Shown here: positions 27,209 through 36,416 of the stretch, in pieces
Position numbering within the stretch: the stretch's first letter is position 1
Layout: every line of letters starts with the position of its first letter
Origin: Paenibacillus sp. MMS20-IR301
GTDB lineage: Bacteria; Bacillota; Bacilli; Paenibacillales; Paenibacillaceae
Direction: 5' to 3'
NCBI RefSeq assembly: GCF_032302195.1
Contig: NZ_CP135275.1
Coordinates: forward strand, 4,588,001 to 4,652,000
DNA: 64,000 bases
Notes under the pieces: model-generated
The model's database searches: none
Seen by the model: the letters and a program-made list of their open reading frames with translations, nothing else
Told to the model about the DNA's origin: nothing
Position numbers and translations under genes: made by a program

Positions 27209-27991
27209 TTATTCCGGCTCCGCTTCTTTGCCGTTTTTCAGTTTATCCCGCTTGCGCAGCTCCTTAAGCAGCAATACCAGGAACTGGGCATCGTCGACCA
27301 GGTATCTTTTCCACAGGCGTCCCGGCTCCTGGATCAGCCTCCAGAGCCACTCCATTCCGGTCTTCTGCATGAAATCCGGAGCCCGCTTAACCGAGCCTGA
27401 CAGAAAATCAAAGGTTGCCCCCACACCGATCGAAACCGGCGCCTGGTAAGAGGTATAGTGGCGGTAGATCCATTTCTCCTGCTTCGGGGCTCCCACGCCT
27501 ACGAACACAATATCCGGCTGACTTTCCGTCAGCATCTGGATAATCCGCTGATTCTCTTCTTCGTTGTGCTCAAAGCCGTAGGAAGGAGAATAACAGCCGA
27601 CAACGTTGATATCCGGGTAGGCCGCCTTAAGGTTCTCCGTCGCCTGCTCCGGCACGCCTTCCGCCGAGCCCAGGAAGAACAGGCGGTATTTTCTCTGCTG
27701 AAAAGCGTGGCCCAGCCTGCTGAACAGGTCTGCTCCGGATACCTTTTGCTTCAGCGGCTTGCCGAGCATCTTGGACGCCCAGATCAGCGGCATTCCGTCC
27801 GCAACCACGGCTCCGGCTTCGGAATAGACCTCACGGAATTCTTCATCCTTCCGGAGCTTGATTACATGATCGACATTGCAGGTCAGGATGTAGGACTGGT
27901 TCCTTTCCTGAATCATTTTGTCAATGTAATCGAGCAGGTCCATGAAATCATAGTTATCAAAATTGACATCGAACATGTTCACTTGATTCAT
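27209..27991 (-). CDS. WecG/TagA/CpsF family glycosyltransferase (GT26)
   Basis: This 260-residue soluble GT26 enzyme has YILTCNVDHVIKLRKDEEF (about 33-51) with the conserved Thr/Asn/Asp region, GMPLIWASKMLG (about 69-80) and VGVGAPKQEKWI (about 162-173). Family members transfer ManNAc, ManNAcA or glucosyl-type residues onto lipid-linked intermediates. The start codon overlaps the upstream membrane gene by 4 bp (ATGA). It ends close to the next polymerase-like gene. The sugar transferred here is not known. Confidence 0.9.
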   Translation of the reverse strand: MNQVNMFDVNFDNYDFMDLLDYIDKMIQERNQSYILTCNVDHVIKLRKDEEFREVYSEAGAVVADGMPLIWASKMLGKPLKQKVSGADLFSRLGHAFQQRKYRLFFLGSAEGVPEQATENLKAAYPDINVVGCYSPSYGFEHNEEENQRIIQMLTESQPDIVFVGVGAPKQEKWIYRHYTSYQAPVSIGVGATFDFLSGSVKRAPDFMQKTGMEWLWRLIQEPGRLWKRYLVDDAQFLVLLLKELRKRDKLKNGKEAEPE

Positions 27992-29334
27992 CGTATCACT
28001 TCTTTTTGTGGGGAATCGGCCAGCTGTGAAGACCGGTACAGGCAGTTCAGATACCAGCAGAACGGAATGATGGATTGGACCGTCGACAGCGTGTTATCTG
28101 TGAAAGAGTAGATCAGGAACGCTGCAATAAAGAGCAGGTAATACGGTTTAACCGGCGGTGCCAAAGCCCTGTACACCAGAAGGAACACAGCAAGTAAGGA
28201 AATCAGCAGCAGTATGGCCCCGAAGTAGCCTCCGTCGAAGTAAAAGCGGATATACTCGTTATGCGGAACGACAAAGCCTTTGTAGAGCGAGCCGTCATTG
28301 GCTACCGTAACCGCCCCGAGGCCGCGCCCCGCATAAGGGGAATCCTCCGCTTTATTCAGGAAGTACTCCCAGGCTTCCGCCCGTCCTGACAGGTCAACCC
28401 CCGTTTCTGTCGTACGCTCGAAGGAACGTTTCTTGATGTTGTCGAGCTGCAGGTAGACCGCTGCGGTAATGACCAGCAGTGAGCACAGGAGCGGGATCAG
28501 AAATTTAGTTTTGCCTCTAAGGTACTGGCGGGAAATATCGTAGAAATAGTAGAGCACCATCAGGATCAGCGCCAGGATCGGCCCCCGGGTTCCTGTCCCG
28601 ATAAGAATCAGGAAATTAAGGCCCAGCATAAGGTAATTGAACCTTATATGCTGCGGGCTGCGCTTGATTTCAATAAAGGCGATCGCCACACCCATGAACG
28701 CCAGCATCGCCAGATGCGCCGGAATGTTCGCCCCCTGAATCCGTACTGCGCCGGTAAATTCAACATCAAGGAAGGGATGCAGACCTGCTGCCTGCAGGAC
28801 CACTCCGGCCAGAATACTGACCAGCGGCAGCAGGGTAATGATGCGGATCTGCTTCTCGGCCACTTCCTTCTTCCAGTTAATCAGGAGGAATACGAACGGC
28901 AACGACAACCCGATGAATGCTTTGATGGCAATGGATGAGCTCATCTCCGGCAGCCAGACCGAGAAGGTGAAGCTGATGAAGACCAGTGCCAGCATTGCCC
29001 ATAGCGGCTGGCTCAGCCGCAGCCGCAGACCATTGACGAGAATGCAAGGCACAAGCAGCATCAGAATGACCAGCTTATAGAGGGAGAGGATCTCGATGCC
29101 GAACATGCTGCCGCTGTACAGAAAGTTGATCGATACTGCCGTGGTCAGCAGTACGAAATAACTGATCAGCTCAGGGCGTGAGATGGAGACAACCAGCAGC
29201 ATAATCAGAAGTACGGCTGCTACCGCAATGACCGGCTGGTAGATGACCGCCGTCCCGAGGAATAATGCGGATATGAGGTAGAGCATTCCGTACGGCAAAG
29301 CGTTTATTTTGCTGCCCCACCCAAAATTAGTCAT
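27988..29334 (-). CDS. O-antigen ligase/polymerase family membrane protein (second copy)
   Basis: This 448-residue membrane protein has about 11-12 segments. The Wzy_C-type region contains ILIGTGTRGPILALIL and, in the outer loop, SGRAEAWEYFLNKAEDSPYAGRG. The ATG at 29334 lies behind a perfect AGGAGG seven bases away. An in-frame ATG at 29421 lies inside the upstream GT2 gene and was rejected. It may be a polymerase, or a ligase attaching the polymer or a side unit. Two such proteins with one flippase are unusual for a simple Wzx/Wzy locus. Confidence 0.85.
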   Translation of the reverse strand: MTNFGWGSKINALPYGMLYLISALFLGTAVIYQPVIAVAAVLLIMLLVVSISRPELISYFVLLTTAVSINFLYSGSMFGIEILSLYKLVILMLLVPCILVNGLRLRLSQPLWAMLALVFISFTFSVWLPEMSSSIAIKAFIGLSLPFVFLLINWKKEVAEKQIRIITLLPLVSILAGVVLQAAGLHPFLDVEFTGAVRIQGANIPAHLAMLAFMGVAIAFIEIKRSPQHIRFNYLMLGLNFLILIGTGTRGPILALILMVLYYFYDISRQYLRGKTKFLIPLLCSLLVITAAVYLQLDNIKKRSFERTTETGVDLSGRAEAWEYFLNKAEDSPYAGRGLGAVTVANDGSLYKGFVVPHNEYIRFYFDGGYFGAILLLISLLAVFLLVYRALAPPVKPYYLLFIAAFLIYSFTDNTLSTVQSIIPFCWYLNCLYRSSQLADSPQKEVIR

Positions 29335-29348
29335 CCCGCGCCCTCCTC

Positions 29349-30290
29349 TCACCCTGCTGCGGATTCCCGCTTCCGGTTCCAGATCATATGAAGAGTCCCG
29401 CGGATACTCTCCAGCCTGCATTTATTCAGCAGCCTTCTTCCCTGGCTGCGGGAGAGAACAGAGTCGGCCATAATGTACATCACCTTGGCGCCTGTCTTGC
29501 CCAGCAGCAGCAACTTGCCCTTCAATCCTTCGCTCTTCATCGCATTTGAGATTCCCTGGCTGTAGTAACGCTTCATAATCCAATCCTCTGTCAGCCGGTT
29601 AGCCGGCACGAAGTGATCGACCGCCATTTCAGGATGATACAGAATTGAATGTCCCTCCTGCTGAATCTGGCCGAACAGCCAGGTCTCTTCACCCGAGAGC
29701 AGGGAGTCGCCCTTCCTGCCCAGCTCCAGCGGAAACAGGCTGATATCGAACACTGGCTTGCGCATCGCCATATTGGCGCCGCAGGGGTGAAGCCGCTTCG
29801 GATATTCCCTGATCCGGTTGCCCAGATCCACGATGGTATACGGAAGCTCAAACGGTTTAATCAGCCACTCCGGACGTTTGCTTTCAAAGATCGGAGCGAT
29901 TTTCCCGCCCATAGCCATCACCTCCGGCCGCTGTGCGAAAGTGCTGACAATGGTCGTGATCCAGGTCCGGCAAGGTATCGCATCATCATCCAGGAAGGCA
30001 ATGAGCGGCGATCTGGAAGCCAGGATTCCCGTATTCCGGGCTGCCGAAAGTCCCTGCACCGGCTCCAGAAGATACCTTATATCCATACCGGCACCATGGT
30101 CCCCGATGAACCTTTTGACCGCAGCCGCTGTATCATCCTTGGAGCTGTTATCCACCACGATGATCTCAGCCGCCCGCAGGTTCTCCAGCGGCAGCAGCGA
30201 CCGTAGCGTCTTGACCAGCAGGGCTGAGCGGTTATAGGTGCAGATGATGATGGAAATCTTAGGCACATCTCCGTTTACAAGCATCGGCAT
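29349..30290 (-). CDS. GT2 glycosyltransferase
   Basis: This 313-residue GT-A enzyme has ISIIICTYNRSALLVKTL (about 12-29), VVDNSSKDDT and the metal-binding FLDDDAIP (about 98-105). GEETWLFGQI near 204 fits the acceptor/base region. It probably adds the second or a later sugar of the repeat. The ribosome binding site is weak (GGGAATTGGGTGA). It lies between the priming transferase (20-bp gap) and the polymerase-like gene. Confidence 0.87.
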   Translation of the reverse strand: MPMLVNGDVPKISIIICTYNRSALLVKTLRSLLPLENLRAAEIIVVDNSSKDDTAAAVKRFIGDHGAGMDIRYLLEPVQGLSAARNTGILASRSPLIAFLDDDAIPCRTWITTIVSTFAQRPEVMAMGGKIAPIFESKRPEWLIKPFELPYTIVDLGNRIREYPKRLHPCGANMAMRKPVFDISLFPLELGRKGDSLLSGEETWLFGQIQQEGHSILYHPEMAVDHFVPANRLTEDWIMKRYYSQGISNAMKSEGLKGKLLLLGKTGAKVMYIMADSVLSRSQGRRLLNKCRLESIRGTLHMIWNRKRESAAG

Positions 30291-30310
30291 TCACCCAATT
30301 CCCATAATTT

Positions 30311-31003
30311 TTAGTACGCATTTTTGGAGCCGAGCAGCATCAGGCCGGTCTTGACGATGATCTTCAGATCCAGCATGGTGCTGCGGATGCTAATGTACGT
30401 CAGGTCCAGCTGAACCATCTCATCAAAGCCGACGCTGTTTCTGGCATTCACCTGCCAGTACCCGGTGCAGCCAGGCGTCACCATCAGCCGCTGCTTGTCA
30501 TACTCCGTATACTGCGCCACCTCTTCAACGAGCGGAGGCCGGGGGCCAACAAGGCTCATATGTCCCATCAGCACGTTCCAGAGCTGGGGCAGCTCATCGA
30601 TACTGGTCTTGCGCAGGAATCTTCCGATGCGGGTGATGCGGGGATCATTCTTGATTTTGAACATCGCACCGCTCACTTCGTTATAAGCCATCAGACTTTC
30701 CTTAAGCTCTTCAGCATTGGAGACCATAGATCTGAATTTGTACATGGGGAACAGCTTCTCATCCTTGCCGACCCGGTCCTGGCGGAAGAATACCTTCCCT
30801 TTCGGGTCCTCCAGCTTAATCAGGACAGCTACTACCGCGAACAGCGGCAGCAGGAAGAGCAGGCCAAGGGCGGAGAAGAATACATCGATTATCCGCTTCA
30901 ATAACAAGTAGGAGTCCATTGTCTTATTCCCTTCACTCGCATGCAGCATGTAAAGCTTCGGCAGGACGGCCTCATAGTCTTCCGGCAGTTTTTGCATGCT
31001 CAT
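30311..31003 (-). CDS. Priming sugar-1-phosphate transferase (bacterial sugar transferase family)
   Basis: This 230-residue protein is the short form of the family, with one N-terminal membrane anchor (about 36-57, [20 protein letters not shown]). The catalytic core carries [20 protein letters not shown], the [14 protein letters not shown] motif and [10 protein letters not shown]. It transfers a sugar-1-phosphate (often glucose or galactose) from a UDP-sugar to undecaprenyl phosphate and starts each repeat unit. The ATG at 31003 follows AGGAGG by nine bases; the upstream ATG at 31039 lies in a repeat and was rejected. Confidence 0.92.
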   Translation of the reverse strand: MSMQKLPEDYEAVLPKLYMLHASEGNKTMDSYLLLKRIIDVFFSALGLLFLLPLFAVVAVLIKLEDPKGKVFFRQDRVGKDEKLFPMYKFRSMVSNAEELKESLMAYNEVSGAMFKIKNDPRITRIGRFLRKTSIDELPQLWNVLMGHMSLVGPRPPLVEEVAQYTEYDKQRLMVTPGCTGYWQVNARNSVGFDEMVQLDLTYISIRSTMLDLKIIVKTGLMLLGSKNAY

Positions 31004-31021
31004 TTCTTCATTCCTCCTAAA

Positions 31022-31149
31022 AGTTTTGTGGAGCATCACTTCCTGGATACGCTTCGTTCAAAACTCGCTTCGGAAGCATAGGCTTAGTTTTGTGGAGCAT
31101 CACTTCCTGGATACGCCTCGTTCAAAACTTGCTCCGGAAGCATAGGCTT
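31022..31149. repeat. Two tandem 64-bp direct repeats between galU and the priming transferase
   Basis: Units at 31022-31085 and 31086-31149 differ at only three positions. Each starts AGTTTTGTGGAGCATCA and ends GAAGCATAGGCTT. A related fragment (AGTTTTATGGAGCA) lies at about 20818-20831 between two GT4 genes, so this looks like a dispersed intergenic repeat family. Confidence 0.85.
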
Positions 31150-31159
31150 AGTTGCTGGT

Positions 31160-32050
31160 TCAGCTGCTCAGCGAGGTTTGTCCCGCCTGCTTCAGCCATT
31201 CCGCCATAGCGTCCATTACCTGGTAGCGCAAATCCTCACTCTCAAGGGCAAACTCCAGGGTGGTCAAAATATATCCGAGCCGCTCACCGACATCATATCT
31301 TGTACCGTCAAAGTTATAGGCATATACCCGTTCGCTCTGGTTGAGCTTCTGGATCGCATCTGTCAGCTGAATCTCACCGCCGGCGCCTTTTTCCTGCAGA
31401 TCGAGATATTTGAAGATCTTTGGTGTAAATACGTAGCGGCCCATAATGGCGAGATTGGATGGTGCTGTTCCCAGCGGCGGCTTCTCAACGAAGTTATTGA
31501 CCCGGTAGAGCCGTCCGTCCTGCAGATCCGGTTCAATAATCCCGTAGCGGTTAGTGAATTCATCCGGAATATCCTGGACACCGATGACCGAATTCTGGGT
31601 TTCCTCATACTGGTCAATCAGCTGCTTCAGGCAGGGAACCTTTCCGGTTACAATGTCATCACCGAGCATGACGCCAAACGGCTCATCGCCGATAAACCGG
31701 CGGGCACACCATACGGCATGTCCGAGGCCCTTCGGTTCCTTTTGCCGGATATAGTGAATTTCAACCTTGGAGGACCGCTGAACTTCCTTAAGCAATTCCA
31801 GCTTGCCGTCTTCCAGCAGCCGGGATTCCAGTTCAAAGGCATTATCGAAATGATCCTCGATCGCCCGCTTCCCCTTACCGGTAACGATAATGATATCCTC
31901 GATCCCGGAAGCAATGGCTTCCTCTACGATGTACTGAATTGTCGGCTTGTTGATAATCGGCAGCATTTCCTTAGGCATCGCCTTGGTTGCCGGAAGGAAA
32001 CGTGTGCCTAACCCGGCAGCCGGGATAATTACCTTCTTGACCTTCTTCAT
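31160..32050 (-). CDS. galU: UTP-glucose-1-phosphate uridylyltransferase
   Basis: This 296-residue enzyme makes UDP-glucose. The N-terminal [20 protein letters not shown] (about 6-25) is the GalU nucleotide-binding signature, [10 protein letters not shown] follows, and VEKPP near 168 is the sugar-phosphate loop. It supplies substrate for Ugd and for glucose-using transferases of the same operon. The ATG at 32050 follows GGGAGG by eight bases; a GTG one codon earlier is less favoured. Confidence 0.95.
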   Translation of the reverse strand: MKKVKKVIIPAAGLGTRFLPATKAMPKEMLPIINKPTIQYIVEEAIASGIEDIIIVTGKGKRAIEDHFDNAFELESRLLEDGKLELLKEVQRSSKVEIHYIRQKEPKGLGHAVWCARRFIGDEPFGVMLGDDIVTGKVPCLKQLIDQYEETQNSVIGVQDIPDEFTNRYGIIEPDLQDGRLYRVNNFVEKPPLGTAPSNLAIMGRYVFTPKIFKYLDLQEKGAGGEIQLTDAIQKLNQSERVYAYNFDGTRYDVGERLGYILTTLEFALESEDLRYQVMDAMAEWLKQAGQTSLSS

Positions 32051-32097
32051 CACACATACCTCCCAAGATAGTTGTTTTCACCTTACCGTGCAGTGGA

Positions 32098-32739
32098 TTA
32101 TTTACTCTGATTCATGGCAATTCCCAGGATGCGTACACCTGTCTGCTCCATAAGACCTTTCAGCTTGCGCAGCGATTCCCGCTTGGTTCTGCCATGCCTG
32201 GCCACGATGATCAGACCGTCTGACAGCGGAGCCAATATGCGGGCATCACTGTACTCTATCGCTTGCGGCGAATCCAGCAGAATCAGGTCAAAGCCCGCTT
32301 TAAGCTCCTCCAGCAAGGCCGGCAGCCTGTCGCTGCCCAGCAGATCCGGCGGGCTGACACTGGTGAGCCCGGCTGGAATGACCGCCAGATTAGCCAGGCT
32401 GCCGTAGACGGCGATATCCCCTGCTTCCTCATAGCCTGCCAGATAGGCAGCCAGCCCCTGGCTTCCCTCTACCTCGAACACACTGTGCAGTCCGGGCTTC
32501 CTTAAGTTGCAGTCCACCACGGCAACCTTCTTGCCGTCCTGGACAAAGGATACGGCGAGATTGGCCAGGATTGTTGTCTTGCCCTCACCGCCTTCAGCCG
32601 ATGTGAACAGCAGCACCTGTCCGCCGCTGCCCTTCAGCAGGCCCAGCTGGCGGATATAGGTACGCAGCGAGCGGAAGGATTCCGAAATATGCGAGGACGG
32701 ATTGAGATCCGCAATCAAACTTCTATTCAGCCGTAGCAT
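32098..32739 (-). CDS. CpsD/CapB-like BY-kinase homologue with altered Walker A' motif
   Basis: This 213-residue P-loop protein has Walker A SAEGGEGKTT (about 46-55) and Walker B DLILLDSP (about 152-159). The Walker A' motif reads VAVVDCNLRKP, so the usual DxD is DxN. The C-terminus ends GIAMNQSK and lacks the tyrosine cluster that BY-kinases autophosphorylate. It is therefore either a weak kinase or an ATP-binding regulator of the co-polymerase. The ATG at 32739 has GGAGG six bases upstream and overlaps the co-polymerase gene by 17 bp. Partner proteins of this type control chain length and secretion. Confidence 0.88.
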   Translation of the reverse strand: MLRLNRSLIADLNPSSHISESFRSLRTYIRQLGLLKGSGGQVLLFTSAEGGEGKTTILANLAVSFVQDGKKVAVVDCNLRKPGLHSVFEVEGSQGLAAYLAGYEEAGDIAVYGSLANLAVIPAGLTSVSPPDLLGSDRLPALLEELKAGFDLILLDSPQAIEYSDARILAPLSDGLIIVARHGRTKRESLRKLKGLMEQTGVRILGIAMNQSK

Positions 32740-33463
32740 AAGCACCCTCCCCTACTCTGGCCTTGCTGTTAGCCGCCTTGCCCAAATCGCGTTTGCGGAT
32801 ACCCGGAATACTGGCAATGACCGGAAGACCCAAGTCATATTCAGCTTCCTTCTCGGATCTTAATGTGCCATTCAAGGTTTCCATCAGCAGGATGATTCCG
32901 ACCGCTGCCATCAGCGAAACTACAAAGCTGATGATCAGGTTCATAGCCGATCCGCCGTTATCCGCAGCGGGCTGATCCGCAGGATCCGCAGGAGTCAGGT
33001 AGGTTACATTATCCAGGTTCATAAGCGCCGGTAAGCTGCGTATGAACGTTTGCGAAACCGCGTTTACGATGGTGGCCGCTTTACTGTAATCCTCGTCCGT
33101 TACACTCAGGTTAATGACCTGGCTTTTCTCCGAGGTTTTGATCTGCAGCTTGCCTGCCAGCTGCTCCTCCGTAAGTCCGAATTCCGGATGATCATGAGTG
33201 ACGCTCTTCATGATGGTTGGGGACTTGATGATTTCCTTATAGCTCTCAATAAGATTCAGACTGAAATTCAGCGCATTGAGATTGTTGCTTTCGGGAAGAT
33301 TTACGGCATTGTTGACCAGCAGCTGTCCAGAGGCGGAGTAGACGGGTACGACGAAGTTTTTGCTGACATAGTAGGTGGTGGCGCAGGAGATAAGCACAAA
33401 CACCGTGATTAACCATAATTTCTTTTTAATCAGGTTAATGTAATCCAGAATCGTCTTTTCCAC
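32723..33463 (-). CDS. Wzz/CpsC-type polysaccharide co-polymerase (YveK-like transmembrane modulator)
   Basis: This 246-residue protein has two membrane segments (about 17-36 and 180-200) flanking an extracellular Wzz domain. The cytoplasmic C-tail after ETLNGTLRSEKEAEYDLGLP is the usual BY-kinase contact. It regulates chain length and export, together with the next gene. The GTG at 33463 was chosen because AAGGAGG precedes it; an upstream in-frame ATG at 33505 lacks a ribosome binding site. It is the first gene of the exopolysaccharide operon. Confidence 0.9.
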   Translation of the reverse strand: MEKTILDYINLIKKKLWLITVFVLISCATTYYVSKNFVVPVYSASGQLLVNNAVNLPESNNLNALNFSLNLIESYKEIIKSPTIMKSVTHDHPEFGLTEEQLAGKLQIKTSEKSQVINLSVTDEDYSKAATIVNAVSQTFIRSLPALMNLDNVTYLTPADPADQPAADNGGSAMNLIISFVVSLMAAVGIILLMETLNGTLRSEKEAEYDLGLPVIASIPGIRKRDLGKAANSKARVGEGAYATAE

Positions 33464-33812
33464 AGTAACCCTCCTTCCGCTTATGTTTGCTTTGAAAACA
33501 TTCATGAAAGTTTCTGAACTCTTGCTTTTATTCTATCAATGCGCAGGTACCGTGACATGCCTCATTGCACCCCTTTACACTTCACTTTCGTGTGAGTGCT
33601 TTCGGTCCGCAAGAGGGCATGGATGGTATACTTTAGTACCATATCGCAGGAAAATACTTACATATGCCGTTAATACTGACGGTTGCATTTACTCTTATGA
33701 ACCCTATTAAGCCACCCAAGTGTTTGCGGCAGGTTAAATAATCAGAAACAACAAAAAAACACGGACAGCATTGTCCGTGTCCGTGTTCAATCCATTCACC
33801 GTTATCCGGTAA
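33464..33812. other. Promoter region of the exopolysaccharide operon
   Basis: About 350 bp without a gene. The left part must hold the operon promoter, but no hexamer pair was convincing. The right part holds the terminator of the response regulator gene (33752-33780). No riboswitch was recognised here. Confidence 0.4.
33752..33780 (-). terminator. Rho-independent terminator behind the response regulator
   Basis: On the minus strand ACACGGACA/TGTCCGTGT forms a 9-bp stem followed by seven T. It separates the two-component genes from the exopolysaccharide operon. Confidence 0.9.
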
Positions 33813-34448
33813 TCAATCGTATGACATTTCATATTTGGTCAGCCCGACTGCATTCGCATATAATGCCGCCTGTGTCCGGTCGGCTACCTGCAGCTTAGCC
33901 AGAATCTGGCTGACATGCTTCTTCACAGTGAACTCACTGATGAACAGCCGCGAAGCAATTTCCCGGTTGCAGGCTCCCTGGCCAAGCTCGATCAGCACTT
34001 CCTTCTCCTTCGGGGTCAGCTCATCGGTCGGACTGTTGCCGCTCATCCGCATTTTGTCTTCCATCAGGCCGGGATCATAATACTTCCTGCCCTTATACAC
34101 CAGCTGAATCGCAAACAGCAGCTCTTCAGGCAAGGCCTCTTTCAGCACGTACCCGTCCACCAGCACTTCTTCCGCCTTCAGGAAATCTTCCCGGCTCGCA
34201 GAGGAGGTCAGGAGAATGAACTTGCTGGATATTCCGCGGATGCGTGCTGTCTTGATAATATCCAGACCCGATTCATCGGCCAGCTTCAGGTCAATCAGCA
34301 CAAGATCAGGCTGTGTCTCTTCAATGACGAGAAGAGCTTCCTGGCCATTCGTGGCTTCGCCGGCAAACTGCAGATTGGACTGCATGGATATCACAGCTGC
34401 CAGCCCCCTTCTCACTAAAGGGTGATCATCAACAATGACGATTTTCAC
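33813..34448 (-). CDS. NarL/FixJ-family response regulator
   Basis: This 211-residue protein has a receiver domain with Asp7/Asp8, the phospho-acceptor Asp53 (LIDLKL), the Thr/Ser switch (LLTSS) and a Lys near 103. The C-terminal LuxR HTH begins DELTPKEKEVLIELGQG (about 140) and contains NREIASRLFISEFTVKKHVS. It starts with GTG after AGGAGG. The sensor kinase is 23 bp upstream. Its position at the head of the exopolysaccharide operon makes that operon a likely target, which is inference. Confidence 0.93.
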   Translation of the reverse strand: MKIVIVDDHPLVRRGLAAVISMQSNLQFAGEATNGQEALLVIEETQPDLVLIDLKLADESGLDIIKTARIRGISSKFILLTSSASREDFLKAEEVLVDGYVLKEALPEELLFAIQLVYKGRKYYDPGLMEDKMRMSGNSPTDELTPKEKEVLIELGQGACNREIASRLFISEFTVKKHVSQILAKLQVADRTQAALYANAVGLTKYEMSYD

Positions 34449-34471
34449 TTGAACGACCTCCTGCCTAAAGT

Positions 34472-36088
34472 TTATGCATTTTTCAGTTCAGCTACACCGA
34501 CAGGTATCGAGATTAAAATCCGTGTGCCTGCATTCTCACTGCTGGACAACTGGAAATCTCCGCCAAGGGACTGTGCCAAGTATTGCATATTCTTCATTCC
34601 CAGCCCGCTGGTGCTCTCTTCGGACTCGGTCCAGATCAGATCACTATCGAAGCCGATGCCGTCATCGATAATTGAAAGTCTGATCCATTTAGGCTTCAGG
34701 GACAACTCAACATCCACCCGGCTAGCTGCACCATGACGTATGGCATTGCCTGTCGCTTCGGAGATGATCCGGAAGAGCGCCTTGTGGTAAGGATAAGGGA
34801 GACTGAAATCATCCCCCGTTATTTTTAATTCAATTTCCACATCATTGAGCCGGGATAAGCTCTTGAGATGCGAGCGGACCATACCAAGCCAGCTGGGGCC
34901 GCCGCTCTTCTTGGAGCTGAGGCTGTAGATCGTAATCCGCAGCTCTTTGGCCACTCTGGTAGCAGAGTCATGAATCAGCTCAATCTGCTCCTCCAGCCCG
35001 GTCTCAGACATTTTACGCCAGGACTGCTTCAGCGAATGGGTCGCATACACAATGCCGAACAGACTCTGCGAGACACTGTCATGCATCTCATCGGCAATCC
35101 GGTTCTGCTCATTCGTAATAATGAGCCGGTTCTCGATCACGCCCAGCTCATGGCGCTCAAGAATAATCGCACTCAGCTCCGACAGGAACATCAGCTGCTG
35201 GATATACCATCTGCGGCCTTCCAGCCCTTCGGTTGATTCCAGCTTCACTCCGATCATTCCGACGAATCGCGTGCTCATCCGGACCGGCATCAGCAGGAAA
35301 TCCCCTACCCCCGGCAGGCTCTTGAACACCGGTTCGCGCTGCAGCCGCCACTCATGCTCATGCTTATCCAGCTCCGTGAACAGGGACTGCTCCTCCTCAT
35401 GCGGCCAGCCCGTCTGACGGCTCTGAGGTGCGGGTTCACCGCTCTTCTTCGCGAACCAGAACAAGGCCTTCTCCAGCTTGGTAAGCTTCACAACATAGTC
35501 GGTGATCACCTGGCCGATGTTCATGAAGTCATGCTGGCTGGAGGTCTCCACGATATGATACAGCGATTTGATATGCTCCATGGTATCGTTGGTCCGCGCG
35601 TTTGCTTCTTCACGCTGCTGCTTCAGTCCGTTAACCATTTGCATAACTATAACCGCAAGAGCCAGAACTAGAAACAGGTTGCCGGCTTCAAGAGAAGCAT
35701 CCGTGATGGAAATCCCCGTAGAACCGGATTGCAAATAACAGAATACAGCAATAATACCGGTATACCCGGCTATCATAATCCAGGCAACATAGAATGATAA
35801 CGCCCCTGCCGCAATCAGGACAGGACTTAACACATACAGCTTGAACGTACTGTCGTATCCTCCGGTTAACAAGGTTAACACGATAATCCCCGCCATCTCT
35901 ACGCCTACTGCAAACATAAGAATCCGCGGTCTTGCCCGAAGCCTCCGGTAATAGAACATAAATAGTTGAGCAAATAAGAATAGCACAATGATTAGTAGGG
36001 ATTTGTATATTACGGAAGGCCCCGCAGGAACCATGAGGTACATAAATGATGTGAGGGACAAAGAAAAGGTTCTGTAAAATGCGATCAT
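34472..36088 (-). CDS. NarX/DegS-type sensor histidine kinase with membrane and GAF-like domains
   Basis: This 538-residue kinase has five or six N-terminal transmembrane segments (about 25-155), a linker, and a GAF-like sensory region (about 175-315). The HisKA_3 dimerisation domain has NEQNRIADEMHDSVSQSLFG (phospho-acceptor His near 338). The ATPase domain has ISEATGNAIRHG (N box), IDDGIGFD (G1) and TSGLGMKNM (G2). It phosphorylates the downstream response regulator. No strong ribosome binding site is visible at the first ATG, so the true start could be slightly downstream. The input signal is unknown. Confidence 0.9.
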   Translation of the reverse strand: MIAFYRTFSLSLTSFMYLMVPAGPSVIYKSLLIIVLFLFAQLFMFYYRRLRARPRILMFAVGVEMAGIIVLTLLTGGYDSTFKLYVLSPVLIAAGALSFYVAWIMIAGYTGIIAVFCYLQSGSTGISITDASLEAGNLFLVLALAVIVMQMVNGLKQQREEANARTNDTMEHIKSLYHIVETSSQHDFMNIGQVITDYVVKLTKLEKALFWFAKKSGEPAPQSRQTGWPHEEEQSLFTELDKHEHEWRLQREPVFKSLPGVGDFLLMPVRMSTRFVGMIGVKLESTEGLEGRRWYIQQLMFLSELSAIILERHELGVIENRLIITNEQNRIADEMHDSVSQSLFGIVYATHSLKQSWRKMSETGLEEQIELIHDSATRVAKELRITIYSLSSKKSGGPSWLGMVRSHLKSLSRLNDVEIELKITGDDFSLPYPYHKALFRIISEATGNAIRHGAASRVDVELSLKPKWIRLSIIDDGIGFDSDLIWTESEESTSGLGMKNMQYLAQSLGGDFQLSSSENAGTRILISIPVGVAELKNA

Positions 36089-36416
36089 TCTATCTTCAAT
36101 TGTTGATTTAATCTCATCCCACCACCCTATTCTCCAGTTTGTGGAAAATGCGAGCTTATTCTAAGCTATGTTTAACAGCATCATACATGAGAAAAATCAC
36201 AATAACAAGTTTCGCTTTTTAATGACAGCGTTTTCTTTGAAAATAAAAAGCATGTCATTAACCTTTTTTTACAGAAAATTGCTTGAAAACTCGCCGTTTA
36301 CCAAATTTTAGCGCATTTATAATGGACATGTGCACGCCGGACAGCACAAAGAGCCTATCCCTCCGGGGACAGGCTCTTTGTTATATAATATCCGGTCTCG
36401 TCTATACGGTTGCAGT
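36089..36416. other. Intergenic region upstream of the NarX-type kinase
   Basis: About 330 bp with no gene. It is AT-rich near the kinase and presumably holds its promoter. It contains the hairpin at 36347-36380 that follows the small cysteine-protein gene. Confidence 0.4.
36347..36380 (-). terminator. Hairpin downstream of the small cysteine-protein gene
   Basis: CAAAGAGCCT/AGGCTCTTTG with an inner TCCC/GGGA pairing forms a strong stem. It lacks a clear U-run on the minus strand and is only weakly T-rich on the plus strand, so it is a probable rather than certain terminator. Confidence 0.5.
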
